Assembly: GCA_031278405.1 (NCBI GenBank)
Contig: JAITKL010000062.1
Span: forward strand, 1-5,995
DNA: 5,995 nucleotides
Origin: Endomicrobium sp.
GTDB taxonomy: Bacteria > Elusimicrobiota > Endomicrobiia > Endomicrobiales > Endomicrobiaceae
Direction of reading: 5' to 3'
A program made the position numbers and the translations under genes. Shown here piece after piece: positions 5,987-5,995 of the stretch. The stretch's first letter is position 1. Each line of letters opens with the position of its first letter. Below the pieces are notes generated by a model. It worked only from the letters and a program-made list of their open reading frames with translations, was not told the DNA's origin and did no database searches.

Positions 5987-5995
5987 ATGCTTTAT
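5987..5995 (+). CDS. Possible start of the next gene (three codons, truncated by window)
   Basis: ATG CTT TAT begins one base after the kdsD stop, with GAAGGT at 5971-5976 as a possible ribosome binding site about 10 bases upstream. In many Gram-negatives kdsD is followed by kdsC (Kdo-8-phosphate phosphatase), so that is the natural guess from context, but three codons cannot identify a gene. Confidence 0.25.

Overview
The window looks like a piece of chromosome from an AT-rich, diderm (LPS-making) bacterium in the middle of genome reduction. Three complete genes point to lipopolysaccharide biogenesis and export: an MsbA-type ABC exporter, a GT9 (heptosyltransferase-family) glycosyltransferase and a KdsD-type arabinose-5-phosphate isomerase. 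The stretches between them are not ordinary spacers. They are decayed genes, readable only by hopping between frames and full of stops and small indels. Low GC, heavy pseudogene load and intact envelope genes fit a host-restricted bacterium such as the termite-gut 'Candidatus Endomicrobium' (Elusimicrobia). That placement is inference from style and recall, not something the sequence proves.

Layout. 1-171: the last 56 codons of a RecG-like helicase. 172-254: nothing recognisable. 255-522 (minus strand): remnant of an unrecognised gene in two frames. 572-726 (plus): remnant of another unrecognised, helix-rich C-terminus. 768-2552: msbA-type exporter with its own Shine-Dalgarno. 2601-3068: remnant of what looks like an outer-membrane beta-barrel protein. 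3118-4284: GT9 glycosyltransferase, very AT-rich, with a long N-terminal extension and a C-terminal four-cysteine cluster. 4286-4399: C-terminal scrap of a (beta/alpha)8-barrel enzyme, probably HisA-like, abutting the GT9 stop. 4433-5010: dead trpF (phosphoribosylanthranilate isomerase) with two nonsense codons and several frameshifts. 5020-5985: kdsD. 5987-5995: possibly the first three codons of the next gene.

How it fits together. KdsD makes arabinose 5-phosphate, the committed precursor of Kdo in the LPS inner core. A GT9 enzyme would add a sugar (typically heptose) to the core. MsbA flips the lipid A-core across the inner membrane. The remnants belong to amino-acid biosynthesis (trpF, possibly hisA), to a surface protein and to unknown genes. 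The picture is selective retention of envelope assembly while biosynthetic and surface genes rot in place. All intact genes are on the plus strand. The kdsD Shine-Dalgarno overlaps the old trpF stop, so these two were once coupled in one operon. I see no RNA gene, CRISPR array, insertion sequence or convincing terminator or promoter, and no evidence of an undescribed multi-gene system.
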